NCBI RefSeq assembly: GCF_001224225.1
Contig: NZ_CUEE01000012.1
Span: forward strand, 1-64,000
DNA: 64,000 bases
Direction of reading: 5' to 3'
From: Staphylococcus borealis
Lineage (GTDB): Bacteria; Bacillota; Bacilli; Staphylococcales; Staphylococcaceae
Positions 45,493 through 58,911 of the stretch are shown piece after piece. Within the stretch, counting starts at the first letter, position 1; each line of letters begins with the position of its first letter. A program made the position numbers and the translations under genes. Below the pieces are notes generated by a model that was given only the letters and a program-made list of their open reading frames with translations, ran no database searches and was not told the DNA's origin.

Positions 45493-45521
45493 GTTACGCT
45501 CCTTATTAAATTAACTTGTAC

Positions 45522-45572
45522 GAGGCTAGGAGTGGACGACGAATTCAAAAAGAATTCTGTCCCACTCCCGCT
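45522..45572. repeat. terminal hairpin fragment of the dispersed repeat
   Basis: Only the right end of the family is present: GGAGTGGACGACGAATTC, AAAAA, GAATTCTGTCCCACTCC. It folds on itself as a stem with a small internal loop. It lies between cls and the HD gene. Confidence 0.7.
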
Positions 45573-45590
45573 GACAACTTTTAAAGACAT

Positions 45591-47075
45591 TTATAAAATA
45601 GGTGAAAGTAATTGAGATATGCCTTCTTTGAATTTAATCCATAAACTTCGTTTATTATATAATTCCTCAGTAAGTTGATAAGAGACTTTCATATCCTGAA
45701 TAAATGCTTCTTTCAATTGAGTTGCAATCGTCTCATCATAAACAAATGCATTCACTTCGAAATTTAGTGTGAAACTACGATTATCCATATTGGCTGTGCC
45801 TACTGATGCGATTTCATCATCAATAATTAAAGTTTTAGAATGTAAGAATCCATTATCATAATGATAAATTTTAACGCCAGCTGATAGTAGGGAAGCTGCA
45901 TTTTTCAATGTAGCCCAATAAACGAAAGGATGATCCGGTTTATTAGGTATCATGATATTGACTTCCACACCACCTAAGGCTGCTATTTTAATTGCATCGA
46001 TAAATGCTTGATCAGGTATAAAATAAGGTGATTGAATATATATAGAATGTTTTGCGGAAGATATCATTTTTAAGTAACCATATTTGATTTGTTCCCAATC
46101 TTCATCAGGACCACTTGACGCAATTTGTACGCCAATTGTTCCACCTGAGTCTACATCTGGAAAATAGCTATCTTTATATTCGATTGAATCACGATTGGAT
46201 TGTGAATTCCAATCCAATATAAATCTAAGTTGCAGTGCGTTAACAGAATCGCCCTCTAATCTTAAGTGGGTGTCTCGCCAATAGCCAAACTTTTTATCTT
46301 TACCCAAATATTCATCACCAACATTGAACCCTCCTACATAACCAATTTTGCCATCAATAATAACGATTTTTCTATGGTTTCGGTTATTCATACGGAGATT
46401 GATGAGGGGAAGTTTAGAGGGAAAGAACGATTCCACATGTCCACCTTTTTGACGAAAATGTTTTAAATCTTTTTTTCTTAAAGTTCTTGAACCCATATCA
46501 TCGTATAACATTTTAACTTCTAAGCCTTCATCAAGTTTATCCTCAAGTGCTGAGAGAATTTGACGGCCTAGTCCATCACTTTTAAAAATGTAGTACTGAA
46601 TATGTATATAGTCTTGTGCATTTTTAATATCATTAAGTAATGCATCAAATTTAGCATGACCATCTGTATATATTTTGATGCGATTATCTGTCGTTAAGAA
46701 CGCAGCATTGTTAAAAAGTAACATGCGTACCATTTCTTTAAACTTAACAATTTGATGATTACCTTTTGAGAAATCGTCACTTTCTAACGCTTCAATTTGT
46801 TCATCCACAATCATAGCAAGGCCTTTGCGGTCTTCTTTTTTCAATTTGAAAATGCGATTGCGCTGAATTTGGCGTCCTAATAGTAAATACAATATAAATC
46901 CAATGATTGGTAAAAATACTAAAACGAGGAGCCAAGCCCATATAGAGCCAGCACTGCGACGTTCCATAAAGATAATAACAAATGCAAAAATTAAGTTTAA
47001 TATAAAGGCAGCAATTAATATGATATTAATAATCAATGAGGAATGCGTGAAAGACATTGAATATATTTCTACCAT
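45591..47075 (-). CDS. cls: cardiolipin synthase
   Basis: Condenses two phosphatidylglycerol molecules to cardiolipin in the membrane. The 494-residue protein has two N-terminal transmembrane helices (about 10-32 and 40-62) with [15 protein letters not shown], and two HKD phosphodiesterase motifs starting at His234 ([10 protein letters not shown]) and His412 ([10 protein letters not shown]). The length equals the main S. aureus Cls2. Start MVEIYSMSF has CAGGAGGC upstream; the 32-residue longer reading is rejected. Confidence 0.94.
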   Translation of the reverse strand: MVEIYSMSFTHSSLIINIILIAAFILNLIFAFVIIFMERRSAGSIWAWLLVLVFLPIIGFILYLLLGRQIQRNRIFKLKKEDRKGLAMIVDEQIEALESDDFSKGNHQIVKFKEMVRMLLFNNAAFLTTDNRIKIYTDGHAKFDALLNDIKNAQDYIHIQYYIFKSDGLGRQILSALEDKLDEGLEVKMLYDDMGSRTLRKKDLKHFRQKGGHVESFFPSKLPLINLRMNNRNHRKIVIIDGKIGYVGGFNVGDEYLGKDKKFGYWRDTHLRLEGDSVNALQLRFILDWNSQSNRDSIEYKDSYFPDVDSGGTIGVQIASSGPDEDWEQIKYGYLKMISSAKHSIYIQSPYFIPDQAFIDAIKIAALGGVEVNIMIPNKPDHPFVYWATLKNAASLLSAGVKIYHYDNGFLHSKTLIIDDEIASVGTANMDNRSFTLNFEVNAFVYDETIATQLKEAFIQDMKVSYQLTEELYNKRSLWIKFKEGISQLLSPIL

Positions 47076-47201
47076 AGTACGCCTCCTGTTCAATAGTTTA
47101 ATTCTTGCAATAATAAGACAAGTTTTTACTTTCTTAAAGTTAATTGTATCATGGCATTTACCAAATAGCATGACCCTTTTTCATGAAATAAGTTACAGTG
47201 T

Positions 47202-47230
47202 TTGACGAATAGTAAGGTAAATTATACGAT
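47202..47230 (+). promoter_or_regulatory. sigma-A promoter of csoR
   Basis: TTGACG (47202-47207), 17-base spacer, TACGAT (47225-47230). No GC-rich CsoR operator palindrome (ATACCCC-type) is visible nearby, so autoregulation is not evident. Confidence 0.6.
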
Positions 47231-47260
47231 ATGATAGTACGTATAGAAAGGGTGACGACC

Positions 47261-47554
47261 TTGGAAAATCATGATAATGCACATCATTCTGATCAAATTA
47301 AATTAAATTTAAAATCGAGACTTAATCGTATTGAAGGGCAAGTTAGAGCAATCAATCGTATGATTGAAGAAGATGTCTACTGTGATGACGTGTTAACCCA
47401 AATTAGAGCTACAAGATCTGCTTTGAATAGTGTTGCCACTAAATTGTTAGATCATCACATGAAAAGCTGTATTATGGACAAAGTGAATAATGGGGCTCAA
47501 GAAGAAGCAATGGAAGAACTATTAGTAACGTTTCAGAAATTAATGAAAGATTAG
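47261..47554 (+). CDS. csoR: copper-sensing transcriptional repressor CsoR
   Basis: A 97-residue all-helical repressor released from DNA by Cu(I). The Cu ligands Cys41 (DVYCDD), His66 and Cys70 (HHMKSC) are all present. The start is TTG 47261, set by AAAGGG 8 bases upstream and by the family length; the in-frame ATG 47231 lies at the predicted -10 region and cannot be used. It is separated by 11 bases from a small HMA-like gene. The copA-copZ targets are not in this window. Confidence 0.92.
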   Translation: MENHDNAHHSDQIKLNLKSRLNRIEGQVRAINRMIEEDVYCDDVLTQIRATRSALNSVATKLLDHHMKSCIMDKVNNGAQEEAMEELLVTFQKLMKD

Positions 47555-47565
47555 GAGTAAATGAA

Positions 47566-47772
47566 ATGAATTATAGTGAGATTAAATTGAGTGGTTTGAA
47601 AACGGAAGAGCAAGCCAATGCACTTCATCATAGACTAGAAAATATGATTGGTGTAAGTAAAGTAAGTGTTGAGCTAGATAAACAATTGGTCACAATATCT
47701 TATGAAACACCAACGAATTTAAATAGTATTGAAAAAGAAATTTATGATGATGGATTTAAGGTTTTAGGCTAA
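47566..47772 (+). CDS. HMA-like small protein without metal-binding cysteines
   Basis: A 68-residue protein whose length and pattern (LSGLKTEEQANALHHRLENMIGVSKVSVELDKQLVTISYE) fit the ferredoxin-like heavy-metal-associated fold of CopZ. The expected MxCxxC metal loop at residues 9-16 is replaced by SGLKTEEQ, and there is no Cys at all. It is cotranscribed with csoR. The S. aureus counterpart has, as far as I recall, been named csoZ. A chaperone role is uncertain without the Cys pair. Confidence 0.75.
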   Translation: MNYSEIKLSGLKTEEQANALHHRLENMIGVSKVSVELDKQLVTISYETPTNLNSIEKEIYDDGFKVLG

Positions 47773-47879
47773 TCAATGAAATTAATTTTATAAAATGTCA
47801 ATTTTATGTTGAATTCATGTAGTAAAACATTGTTAATTGGGGTAGTATAACCTTGAAGTCATAAAACGAGGTGAAAGCC

Positions 47880-48017
47880 ATGAGTCAATCGGATAAATTA
47901 CAAAATGTTGTTAAACTACTATCATCACTAGGTGTGAATATTAAAAAAACTAAATCTCGTTTGGACATAATGAATACATTGCCAGCAACTACGCCTGTGC
48001 GTCAAGAACTTAAATAG
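47880..48017 (+). CDS. 45-residue small protein of unknown function
   Basis: A short ORF, MSQSDKLQNVVKLLSSLG...TTPVRQELK, follows a good ribosome site (GAGGTG, 5 bases) and is directly followed by an 18-bp stem terminator, so it looks like a genuine monocistronic small gene. It is soluble, slightly basic, with an amphipathic helix likely at residues 5-18 and a Lys-rich centre (IKKTKSRLD). No family is recognised with certainty. It lies between the csoR pair and the converging rodA. Confidence 0.65.
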   Translation: MSQSDKLQNVVKLLSSLGVNIKKTKSRLDIMNTLPATTPVRQELK

Positions 48018-48035
48018 TTTGCTAGCAATTAATAA

Positions 48036-48080
48036 AAATGTAGCCTGTGACATCAATCAATGTCACAGGCTACATTTTTT
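48036..48080 (+). terminator. terminator between the small ORF and converging rodA
   Basis: ATGTAGCCTGTGACA pairs with TGTCACAGGCTACAT (48061-48075), followed by a T run; it is A-rich on the other side and so bidirectional. Confidence 0.92.
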
Positions 48081-48167
48081 ATATTGTAGTTAATCTAATT
48101 GCGGGATTGGATCCCACATTAAAATTACGAAAGTGATTTTACAGTCAAAGCTAGGTGCAACAAAATA

Positions 48168-49370
48168 TTATTTCTGTACTACTTCTTTTTTATTAGGAGT
48201 AGTTTGTCTTTGGTGGAAATGAATAGATAATACGACACCTATACCAACCATTAGACTCCAAAGTGAACTACCACCATAACTAATAAATGGTAATGGAATA
48301 CCAGTAATTGGTAGTAATTGGATTGTCATTCCTATATTTTGGAATATATGGAAGACGAGTAAAGAAACGTAACCAATGATAAATATTTTACTAAATGGTG
48401 ATTCAACTTTGGTAGCAAGGCGAATTAAATGGAAAATCAATGCTAAAAAGATAAGTAATAAAACGACAGCACCTATAAATCCCATTTCTTCTCCGACTAC
48501 TGAAAATATAAAGTCGGTATGGTTCTCAGGGATATAAACTTCACCATGATTAAACCCTTTACCCAAGAGTTGGCCAGAACCAATTGCTTTTAACGATTCT
48601 GTTAAATGATAACCGTCGCCTGCACTATAAGAATAGGGATCTAACCACGAATTAATACGGCCCATTTGATACATTTTAACGCCGAGAAGCCCTTCAATTA
48701 ATGACGGTTTGTAGATAACTGCTAAAATAATCGTTCCACCTATAACAAATGCGGCTATAAATAATGGGGCTAATATTCTCCATGTAATGCCACTTATTAA
48801 CATAATCCCAATAATAATTGCACATATTACAAGGGTTGTACCTAGGTCATTTTGCAATAGGATTAATGCCATTGGAATAATTGAGATGCCAATGATTTTA
48901 AAGAATAAAACTAAATCAGTTTGAAAAGATTTATTGAAAGTAAAGCGATTATGATTAGAAACACTCTTTGCTAATGCAAGAATTAAGATAACTTTCATAA
49001 ATTCCGAAGGCTGTATACTTACTGGTCCAAAGGAATACCAACTTTTAGCACCGTTAATAATTGGTGTGATTGATGTTTCTGGTAAAATCAATAAACCAAC
49101 AAGCAATATGCAAAAGATAAAGTATAGAATATATGTATTATTTTTAATCTTTTTAGGTGAAATAAGCATAATGATGAGCGCAATAATAGCACCCAATATA
49201 TAGTAGATAATTTGGCGAATACTAAAGTTTGCACTATATTGGCCGCCACCCATAGCTGAGCTAATCGTAGTAACACTAATTATAGCTAATATTGTTAATA
49301 ATGCTACGAGTATCCAGTCTATTTTACGTAGCCAATGCTTAGATGGCTGTTGACGGGATGAATATTTCAT
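48168..49370 (-). CDS. rodA: SEDS-family peptidoglycan glycosyltransferase RodA
   Basis: Ten-transmembrane SEDS protein that polymerises lipid II, acting with a class B PBP. The 400-residue protein shows GAKSWYSFGPVSIQPSEFMK (about 107-126), the catalytic-region Asp in LLQNDLGTTLV, GSGQLLGKGFNHG, PENHTDFIFSVVGEE and the C-terminal GIPLPFISYGGSS. RodA rather than FtsW is chosen from the neighbourhood and from the S. aureus length of 400 residues as I remember it. AAGGAG lies upstream. Confidence 0.88.
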   Translation of the reverse strand: MKYSSRQQPSKHWLRKIDWILVALLTILAIISVTTISSAMGGGQYSANFSIRQIIYYILGAIIALIIMLISPKKIKNNTYILYFIFCILLVGLLILPETSITPIINGAKSWYSFGPVSIQPSEFMKVILILALAKSVSNHNRFTFNKSFQTDLVLFFKIIGISIIPMALILLQNDLGTTLVICAIIIGIMLISGITWRILAPLFIAAFVIGGTIILAVIYKPSLIEGLLGVKMYQMGRINSWLDPYSYSAGDGYHLTESLKAIGSGQLLGKGFNHGEVYIPENHTDFIFSVVGEEMGFIGAVVLLLIFLALIFHLIRLATKVESPFSKIFIIGYVSLLVFHIFQNIGMTIQLLPITGIPLPFISYGGSSLWSLMVGIGVVLSIHFHQRQTTPNKKEVVQK

Positions 49371-50847
<1,477 letters not shown>

Positions 50848-50862
50848 GAGGGGAATTCATAA

Positions 50863-52218
50863 ATGATAGAAGTTTCATTAAAGCAAATTCAGGAATGGAT
50901 ACCTTGTGAGATAGAAACAGAATATTTACAACATACAATCAAAGGTGTAACGATTGATTCACGTGCAATCACACACGATATGCTATTTATCCCTTTTAAA
51001 GGTGAAAATGTAGATGGCCATCAATTTGTTTCACAAGCGTTAATTGATGGTGCCGGTGCATCTTTCTATGAAAAGGGTCATGACATCGATGATCATGTGA
51101 ACGGACCAATTATTTGGGTAGACGATACGTTAGTTGCATTACAACAATTAGCCAAAGCCTATTTAAAATATGTGAATCCTAAAGTTATAGGTGTGACAGG
51201 CTCCAATGGTAAAACTACGACGAAAGATATGATTGAAAGTGTCTTACACACTGAGTTTAAAGTTAAAAAAACACAAGGTAACTACAACAATGAGATAGGC
51301 TTACCATTAACGATTTTAGAACTTGATCCAGATACTGAGATATCAATTTTAGAAATGGGTATGTCTGGATTCCATGAAATCGAATTATTATCGACGATTG
51401 CTGAGCCTGACATTGCCGTTATTACGAATATTGGTGAGTCACATATGCAAGATTTGGGCTCACGTGAAGGTATTGCTCAAGCTAAATCGGAAATAACAAT
51501 TGGACTTAAAGAAGGTGGAACGTTCATTTATGACGGTGACGAACCATTACTCGAACCACATGTTAAAGATGTTAAGCATGCTAAATGCCTAAGTATCGGT
51601 TTGAAACCAAATAATGCTTTAGTTTGTGAAGTAGAGCAGAGTGAAAATGATGGTATTGCTTTTAATATTAATGGTAATGAACATTATAAATTGCCTATTC
51701 TAGGCATTCATAATATGAAAAATGCAGCTATCGCCATTGCTATTGGGCATGAATTAGGATTGGAATATGAGACAATTCAACATAATATTCATCATGTTCA
51801 ACTTACAGGTATGCGCATGGAACGCCATATTACTGATAACGACATAACTATAATTAATGATGCTTATAACGCAAGTCCTACTAGTATGAAAGCAGCTATA
51901 GATACATTAAGCCAAATGGATGGCCGTAAAATAATTGTACTTGCTGATTCACTTGAATTAGGAGAAAATAGCCGTCAAATGCATGAAGATGTCGGCGCTT
52001 ATTTAGAAGACAAAAATATCCAAACGTTATTAACATATGGTAACGATGCGAAATATATAAGTGATAAAGGTGGTCAATTTGTTGATCATGTTCAATATTT
52101 CACGGATAAACAAGCACTAACGCAATATTTAATGGATAACTTAGTTGCTAATGACAAAGTTCTAGTAAAGGGCTCACGCGGTAATAAGCTCGAAGAAGTA
52201 GTAAATAAATTGATTTAA
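50863..52218 (+). CDS. murF: UDP-MurNAc-tripeptide--D-alanyl-D-alanine ligase MurF
   Basis: Adds D-Ala-D-Ala to the nucleotide-linked muramyl tripeptide, completing the stem peptide. The 451-residue Mur ligase has the N-terminal substrate domain, P-loop [14 protein letters not shown] (about 110-123), the central-domain [10 protein letters not shown], and the C-terminal [18 protein letters not shown] ribosome site. Confidence 0.97.
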   Translation: MIEVSLKQIQEWIPCEIETEYLQHTIKGVTIDSRAITHDMLFIPFKGENVDGHQFVSQALIDGAGASFYEKGHDIDDHVNGPIIWVDDTLVALQQLAKAYLKYVNPKVIGVTGSNGKTTTKDMIESVLHTEFKVKKTQGNYNNEIGLPLTILELDPDTEISILEMGMSGFHEIELLSTIAEPDIAVITNIGESHMQDLGSREGIAQAKSEITIGLKEGGTFIYDGDEPLLEPHVKDVKHAKCLSIGLKPNNALVCEVEQSENDGIAFNINGNEHYKLPILGIHNMKNAAIAIAIGHELGLEYETIQHNIHHVQLTGMRMERHITDNDITIINDAYNASPTSMKAAIDTLSQMDGRKIIVLADSLELGENSRQMHEDVGAYLEDKNIQTLLTYGNDAKYISDKGGQFVDHVQYFTDKQALTQYLMDNLVANDKVLVKGSRGNKLEEVVNKLI

Positions 52219-52247
52219 TTATTTTCAAAGTTGCTATTAAGATTAGG

Positions 52248-52292
52248 CAAGTCACTTAAAAGGAATATAAATCCTTTAGTGACTTGTTTTTT
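52248..52292 (+). terminator. intrinsic terminator of ddl-murF
   Basis: CAAGTCACT (52248-52256) pairs with AGTGACTTG (52278-52286), with an inner AAAGGA/TCCTTT pairing, followed by seven T. Confidence 0.92.
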
Positions 52293-52371
52293 TACTTTAA
52301 AAGCTAAAAAAAGTGTAAAAAATGTAAACGCTATTATGTCTTAAATCTTGGGAAAACGAACCTATCACTAG

Positions 52372-54000
<1,629 letters not shown>

Positions 54001-54026
54001 AATGAATCAATATTAATTTTATGATT

Positions 54027-54057
54027 AAACCATCTCATGCTTTTGAGGTGGTTTTTT
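54027..54057 (+). terminator. intrinsic terminator of cshA
   Basis: AAACCATCTCA pairs with TGAGGTGGTTT (one G-T pair), then T run. Confidence 0.85.
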
Positions 54058-54166
54058 AATTCGATACAAGCCTAAAAATAAATGAACCTTATTGCATCTT
54101 CGCTATAGGAGCGTAAGCATCATATCGAATATGATATAATAAAGTAAAATTGCAAAGGAGTATATT

Positions 54167-54646
54167 ATGAAGGTAGAACGATCATTTCATAAAAGTCCTA
54201 AAAATGCACTGAAATACCACTGGATTAATAGTGGTATCTTATTTTTAATAGAACTAATTATCATTGCTGCACTATTTTCAATGTGGCAATATTTTAATTG
54301 GTACCACTTTATTGTCTACATACTTATCTTCTTAGTCTTCATTTCGATTATTCGTTTACTGTTACAACCGATTATTAAGTATAAATATCGTTATTATAGG
54401 GTTGATAATAGAAATGTCGAAGTTAAAAAAACTTTTATTTTTAAAAAACACCAAATAACTAAAATTGAACGTCTACAATTTTTAGAAATTAAAAGTAACC
54501 CTATTTTAAAATTATTAAAATTAAATGTTTTAATTTTTGTAACTGCGGGGCATGAACTGAAATTACCCATTGTCTCAGAAGAAGAAATGAATGAATTATC
54601 AGAAGATATTTTTATAGCATTGCGAGGTGCTGATTCAGATGTTTAA
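54167..54646 (+). CDS. bPH-domain membrane protein, YdbS-like
   Basis: A 159-residue protein with two transmembrane helices (about 22-45 and 48-68) and one bacterial pleckstrin-homology domain (bPH_2, DUF304; about 75-155, YRYYRVDNRNVEVKKTFIFKKHQI). It resembles B. subtilis YdbS. Function is unknown, though YdbS/YdbT have been linked to protection from some antimicrobial compounds. A TATAAT at 54135-54140 precedes it. It overlaps the next gene by 8 bases. Confidence 0.8.
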   Translation: MKVERSFHKSPKNALKYHWINSGILFLIELIIIAALFSMWQYFNWYHFIVYILIFLVFISIIRLLLQPIIKYKYRYYRVDNRNVEVKKTFIFKKHQITKIERLQFLEIKSNPILKLLKLNVLIFVTAGHELKLPIVSEEEMNELSEDIFIALRGADSDV

Positions 54647-56162
54647 TCCCCAAAAATTGCATCCTATTTCATACATAACAGGGATAATAGATGTGATTAA
54701 ACAAAATATTTTTACATTTATCGTATTTGTTGGTTTTAATATTTGGAATTTTGATTTTACAGAAATTCGACATTATATTGGTCCATTCATCTTTTTATTC
54801 ATCTTTATCTTAACGTTTATACATCGATTTTTAGAAATTAAAGTTACAAGATATTGGATTGAAGATGACCAATTTGTTGTTACTTCTGGCTGGTTAAATA
54901 AAAAAAGAAAAGAACTAAATTTAAGCAGAATTCAGTCATTAGATACAACACAAGGTTTGATTAATCAAATCGTTGGTGGTGTTCGTTTACAAATCAAAAC
55001 GCCAAGTGATGGCATTGAATTGTCAACAATAACTAAGAAACAAAGTGATTTAATTGAACAAACTATTCGTTCTAGACAAAAAGAATTAAATAATGATGCA
55101 CTGGAATACACTATTAATGATGCTACAGGTGATAATGAACTAAATACTGAGCAATTAAATGCATCGACGAGTTCAACAAAGCGTAATTCAGAGCATGTGT
55201 TTAAAATGTCCTTTAGTTCATTATTACTAATGGCTATGACGAGTGGTGCAATTGGAGTGGCTTTTGCTACAGTTTCGCCAATAGTAGGTGCATTTCAAAA
55301 TGTGATACCTTGGGATAAATGGACGTCTAATCTATGGCATTGGGTGAATTCTGTACTTATAATTGTGCTGTTTATTGTTGCATCTATTTTAATCATTAGT
55401 TATGTGTTAGGAACTATAATCACGATTATTCGTTACTATAACTACAAAGTTGTCCAACAGGGTAATCATCTTAAGATTAGTTATGGTCTTTTTAATGTGA
55501 AAAATCTAACAGTGCCAACAGATCGGCTACAAGCCGTATTAGAGAAACAATCTTTCTTAAGAAAAATCTTTGGATACACCTCTATACACTTTATTATCAC
55601 GAGTGATATGGATATCGAGTCTAATGATGATGCAAGTAATAATGGTAAAATTATGATATTACCATTTATAAAACAAAAAGAAGCATATGAAATTATTGGC
55701 GAGCTTGTGCCTGAAATGAAGTTTAATAAGGTTCAAAACATTATGCCGTGGAATGGATTTCATCGTCACTTTTTCATACCGAGTATAATTGTTTTAATTA
55801 TCGCTAGTATTGGAACTTATTTTTGGAGTGCATGGAGCTTTTTCATCGCTTTAATTATCATTATTGTGATGATGGCACATGCATATATCTACGTTAAAAA
55901 TGCTGGTCTAGTGATAGAAAATGATGAAATTACTTTGAAACGAGTGAGTACGTTTGGTTTTCAAACATATTATTTCAAAACAAATAAAATTATAGGTATA
56001 GAGACGAGCCAACATCCTCTGCTTGAAAGAAGTCGTTTAGCTAATATTTACTTCTTTGTTGCTAAGGGTTCAATATTTGAATTTATGGAATTAAAGTTTA
56101 TAAAAGAAGAAACTTCGCAACGCTATGTTGATGCGTATTTAAGAGGTGAGTATGATGACTAA
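54639..56162 (+). CDS. bPH-domain membrane protein, YdbT-like, multi-domain
   Basis: A 507-residue membrane protein with about six transmembrane segments in three pairs (about 22-64, 190-262, 372-415), each followed by a bPH_2 domain (YWIEDDQFVVTSGWLNKKRKELNLSRIQSLDTTQG; YYNYKVVQQGNHLKISYGLFNVKNLTVPTDRLQAV; a third near 430-490). The start is ATG 54639, inside the end of the previous gene, with GAGGTG upstream. It probably forms a complex with the two flanking bPH proteins. Function unknown. Confidence 0.8.
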   Translation: MFNPQKLHPISYITGIIDVIKQNIFTFIVFVGFNIWNFDFTEIRHYIGPFIFLFIFILTFIHRFLEIKVTRYWIEDDQFVVTSGWLNKKRKELNLSRIQSLDTTQGLINQIVGGVRLQIKTPSDGIELSTITKKQSDLIEQTIRSRQKELNNDALEYTINDATGDNELNTEQLNASTSSTKRNSEHVFKMSFSSLLLMAMTSGAIGVAFATVSPIVGAFQNVIPWDKWTSNLWHWVNSVLIIVLFIVASILIISYVLGTIITIIRYYNYKVVQQGNHLKISYGLFNVKNLTVPTDRLQAVLEKQSFLRKIFGYTSIHFIITSDMDIESNDDASNNGKIMILPFIKQKEAYEIIGELVPEMKFNKVQNIMPWNGFHRHFFIPSIIVLIIASIGTYFWSAWSFFIALIIIIVMMAHAYIYVKNAGLVIENDEITLKRVSTFGFQTYYFKTNKIIGIETSQHPLLERSRLANIYFFVAKGSIFEFMELKFIKEETSQRYVDAYLRGEYDD

Positions 56163-56682
56163 TTATAATTACATGAATAAAAATGGCCTTAAAGTGATGA
56201 GGATTGCTTCAATGATTGCTAGTATTATTTTTACAATTATTGTGGTTGTAGCAAGTGTATTATGTGATTTATACATTGAAGCATTGCATCGCCCATTGAT
56301 TGTAAGTGTTGCGATAGGACTTATAATTTTATGTTGTGTTGTTTTTATATTTCTAACACCATTTTTAAAATATAAAAATTTTCGTTATTATTATTCGAAC
56401 AATGAAATTTATATAAGACGAGGTATTATTTTTATCAACACTAAAATCATTCCTTTTTATCGAATTCAGAATATCGATATTGAGGAAGGGTTTCTAATGA
56501 GAAAATATCAATTAGCAACATTACATTTATCGACTGCCGGGGGTATTTCTCAAATAGACTTGATTACAAAAACAGACGCAATAAATCTTAAACAAATGAT
56601 ACAAAATAAGAAAACTATACAGCAAAATGATATTAATGAAATGACTACAACAATAGATCGTTCAAATCTACCTAGTGAGTGA
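56155..56682 (+). CDS. bPH-domain membrane protein, third in operon
   Basis: A 175-residue protein with two N-terminal transmembrane helices (about 18-42 and 51-73) and one bPH_2 domain (about 75-150; YYYSNNEIYIRRGIIFINTKIIPFYRIQNIDIEEG). It resembles the last part of the YdbT-like neighbour, which suggests duplication. It overlaps the previous gene by 8 bases. ATG 56155 is preferred over 56152 and GTG 56146 for ribosome-site spacing. It is followed by acpS after 9 bases. Confidence 0.75.
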   Translation: MTNYNYMNKNGLKVMRIASMIASIIFTIIVVVASVLCDLYIEALHRPLIVSVAIGLIILCCVVFIFLTPFLKYKNFRYYYSNNEIYIRRGIIFINTKIIPFYRIQNIDIEEGFLMRKYQLATLHLSTAGGISQIDLITKTDAINLKQMIQNKKTIQQNDINEMTTTIDRSNLPSE

Positions 56683-56691
56683 GGGCTTAGC

Positions 56692-57051
56692 ATGATATAT
56701 GGAATAGGTATTGATTTAATAGAAATTGAAAGAATTAAGAATGCTTTCGAGAAACAAACAGACAAGTTAGTCAAAAGAATTTTAACTCAAGAAGAAGAAC
56801 AAAAGTTCCATTCATTTACAAGTGAAAAGAGAAAACTAGAGTTTCTTTCAGGTCGCTTCGCAACGAAAGAAGCGTTCAGTAAGGCATTAGGAACTGGTTT
56901 AGGAAAAACAGTGGCCTTTAAAGATATTAATTGCTATAACGATAGCAATGGGAAACCATGTATTGATTACGAAGACTTTATCGTACATGTATCTATTACA
57001 CACACTGAGCATTATGCGATGAGTCAGGTTTTATTAGAAAAGAGAGATTAA
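56692..57051 (+). CDS. acpS: holo-acyl-carrier-protein synthase
   Basis: Transfers phosphopantetheine from CoA to ACP. The 119-residue protein has the magnesium-binding [13 protein letters not shown] (Asp8), and [16 protein letters not shown] (Glu in FATKEA). It links the coaW and fabZ pathways. Very close to the bPH operon and 92 bases before alr, the typical Gram-positive acpS-alr order. Confidence 0.96.
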   Translation: MIYGIGIDLIEIERIKNAFEKQTDKLVKRILTQEEEQKFHSFTSEKRKLEFLSGRFATKEAFSKALGTGLGKTVAFKDINCYNDSNGKPCIDYEDFIVHVSITHTEHYAMSQVLLEKRD

Positions 57052-57143
57052 CAGTATTATAATGTAAATAATTTCTACCTCGCCAGTTGCACGAGATAAA
57101 TCAACTACTACATGGTATTTAATAGTAAAGAGGAGGACTACTT

Positions 57144-58292
57144 ATGTCAGATAAATTCTATAGATCAACCTACTTAAATGTAGATTTATCAGCAATTTTA
57201 AATAATTATAATGCTTTCGAATCGTTGCATAACAATAAAACGGTGATACCAGTCGTAAAAGCAAATAGCTATGGTTTAGGAAGCGTCAAGATAGCGCAAC
57301 ATTTAATGAAAAACGGTACTGAGTTTTTTGCAGTTGCCACTCTTGACGAAGCGATTGAATTACGAATGCATGGTGTAAATGCACAAATACTTATTTTAGG
57401 CGTTATACCACTTGAAGATATTAACAAAGCAATTCAACATAGGGTTGCATTGACTGTACCATCACTACAATGGCTTCAACATGCAATTGATTTAATTAGT
57501 GATGATAATGAAAAGAATCTCTGGCTACATGTAAAATTAGACACAGGGATGGGTAGACTTGGAATGAAATCATTAGAAGAATACAAAGAAGTTATCCGTC
57601 TAATTCATAGCCAACCGCATTTAATATTCGAAGGCGTATATACGCACTTCGCTAATGCAGATGAACCGGGCGATTCTATGGATCAACAATATGAACAATT
57701 TGAGCAAATAGTCACGCAAGCTGAAAAGCCAAAATATATCCATGCACAAAACTCAGCAGGTTCTTTATTAAGACATTATGAACTATGTAACGCCATTAGA
57801 TTAGGTATCTCATTATATGGCTACTATCCGTCAGCGTATGTTAAAGAAACAGTTACTACTCAATTGCAACCAAGTACGCAATTAAAAACACAAGTAGTCC
57901 AAACTAAATATTTAAAACCAGGTGAATCTGTCAGTTATGGAAGCACCTATACAGCAACTGACAACATGAAGATTGCGATTCTACCTATTGGTTATGCAGA
58001 TGGTTACTTACGTTCAATGCAAGGTGCACATGTAAGTGTAAACGGTCATCAATGCGAAGTCATCGGCCGTGTATGTATGGATCAAATGATTATACATGTG
58101 CCTGAAGATGTGCAAGAAGGCGATACTGTGACACTTATAGATAACTCAAGTGATTCCCCACAATCAGTGGAAGCTTTAGCACAAAAGCAACACACGATTA
58201 GTTATGAAGTACTATGCAATTTAGGTCGACGTTTACCTAGAATCTACGAAGTTGATGACGAGATGCATGTAACTAATGAATTATTAAAATAG
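57144..58292 (+). CDS. alr: alanine racemase
   Basis: PLP enzyme converting L- to D-alanine for the cell wall. The 382-residue protein has PLP Lys39 ([10 protein letters not shown]) and the second catalytic base Tyr265 (VSYGSTY). GAGGAGG ribosome site. The product is the substrate of ddl at 49.8 kb. It precedes mazEF, as in S. aureus. Confidence 0.97.
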   Translation: MSDKFYRSTYLNVDLSAILNNYNAFESLHNNKTVIPVVKANSYGLGSVKIAQHLMKNGTEFFAVATLDEAIELRMHGVNAQILILGVIPLEDINKAIQHRVALTVPSLQWLQHAIDLISDDNEKNLWLHVKLDTGMGRLGMKSLEEYKEVIRLIHSQPHLIFEGVYTHFANADEPGDSMDQQYEQFEQIVTQAEKPKYIHAQNSAGSLLRHYELCNAIRLGISLYGYYPSAYVKETVTTQLQPSTQLKTQVVQTKYLKPGESVSYGSTYTATDNMKIAILPIGYADGYLRSMQGAHVSVNGHQCEVIGRVCMDQMIIHVPEDVQEGDTVTLIDNSSDSPQSVEALAQKQHTISYEVLCNLGRRLPRIYEVDDEMHVTNELLK

Positions 58293-58378
58293 TATAGTCA
58301 CTTGATACAAAATTTGTTATTATAAAAATAAATTAAAGTTTATAATGTTGTATTTGGTATCAATTGGAGGTTCATATT

Positions 58379-58549
58379 ATGCTTACTTTTAATCAAAATA
58401 GAAGTCACAGTCTTGAACAATCTTTAAAAGAGGGCTATGTTCAGATGGCCGAATTAAATCTCTCCCTAGCGACAGAAGCTTTTCCATTAGAATGTGAAGC
58501 TTGTGATTGCAATGAAACGTACATTATTTCTAATTATAAGAGTGAATGA
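58379..58549 (+). CDS. mazE: antitoxin MazE
   Basis: A 56-residue antitoxin that neutralises MazF. It matches the staphylococcal MazE type ([35 protein letters not shown]), which differs from E. coli MazE. TTGGAGG is 8 bases before the ATG. It overlaps mazF by four bases (ATGA). Together with mazF and sigB it belongs to a transcript whose mazEF promoter is reported to be lowered by SigB in S. aureus. Confidence 0.95.
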   Translation: MLTFNQNRSHSLEQSLKEGYVQMAELNLSLATEAFPLECEACDCNETYIISNYKSE

Positions 58550-58911
58550 TTAGAAGAGGCGATGTATATTTAGCTGATTTGTCACCAGTACAGGGTTCAG
58601 AACAAGGGGGAGTCAGACCTGTAGTTATCATTCAAAATGATACTGGCAACAAATATAGTCCTACCGTAATCGTCGCTGCGATTACGGGAAGGATTAATAA
58701 AGCGAAAATACCAACACATGTTGAAATTGAGAAAAAGAAATATAGACTTGATAAGGATTCAGTTATCCTTCTAGAGCAAATTCGCACACTAGATAAAAAG
58801 CGATTAAAAGAAAAATTAACGTACTTATCTGAAGAGAAAATGCAAGAAGTAGATGATGCCTTAGATATTAGTTTAGGATTACATGATGAAGTTAAATCCC
58901 AAAATTCTTAA
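58546..58911 (+). CDS. mazF: mRNA interferase toxin MazF
   Basis: Ribosome-independent endoribonuclease; the S. aureus enzyme cuts at UACAU. The 121-residue protein has the CcdB/PemK fold signature [23 protein letters not shown] (residues 3-25; catalytic Arg and Asp region) and [11 protein letters not shown]. Translation is coupled to mazE. Only the last dozen residues differ clearly from the S. aureus protein I recall. Confidence 0.97.
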   Translation: MIRRGDVYLADLSPVQGSEQGGVRPVVIIQNDTGNKYSPTVIVAAITGRINKAKIPTHVEIEKKKYRLDKDSVILLEQIRTLDKKRLKEKLTYLSEEKMQEVDDALDISLGLHDEVKSQNS

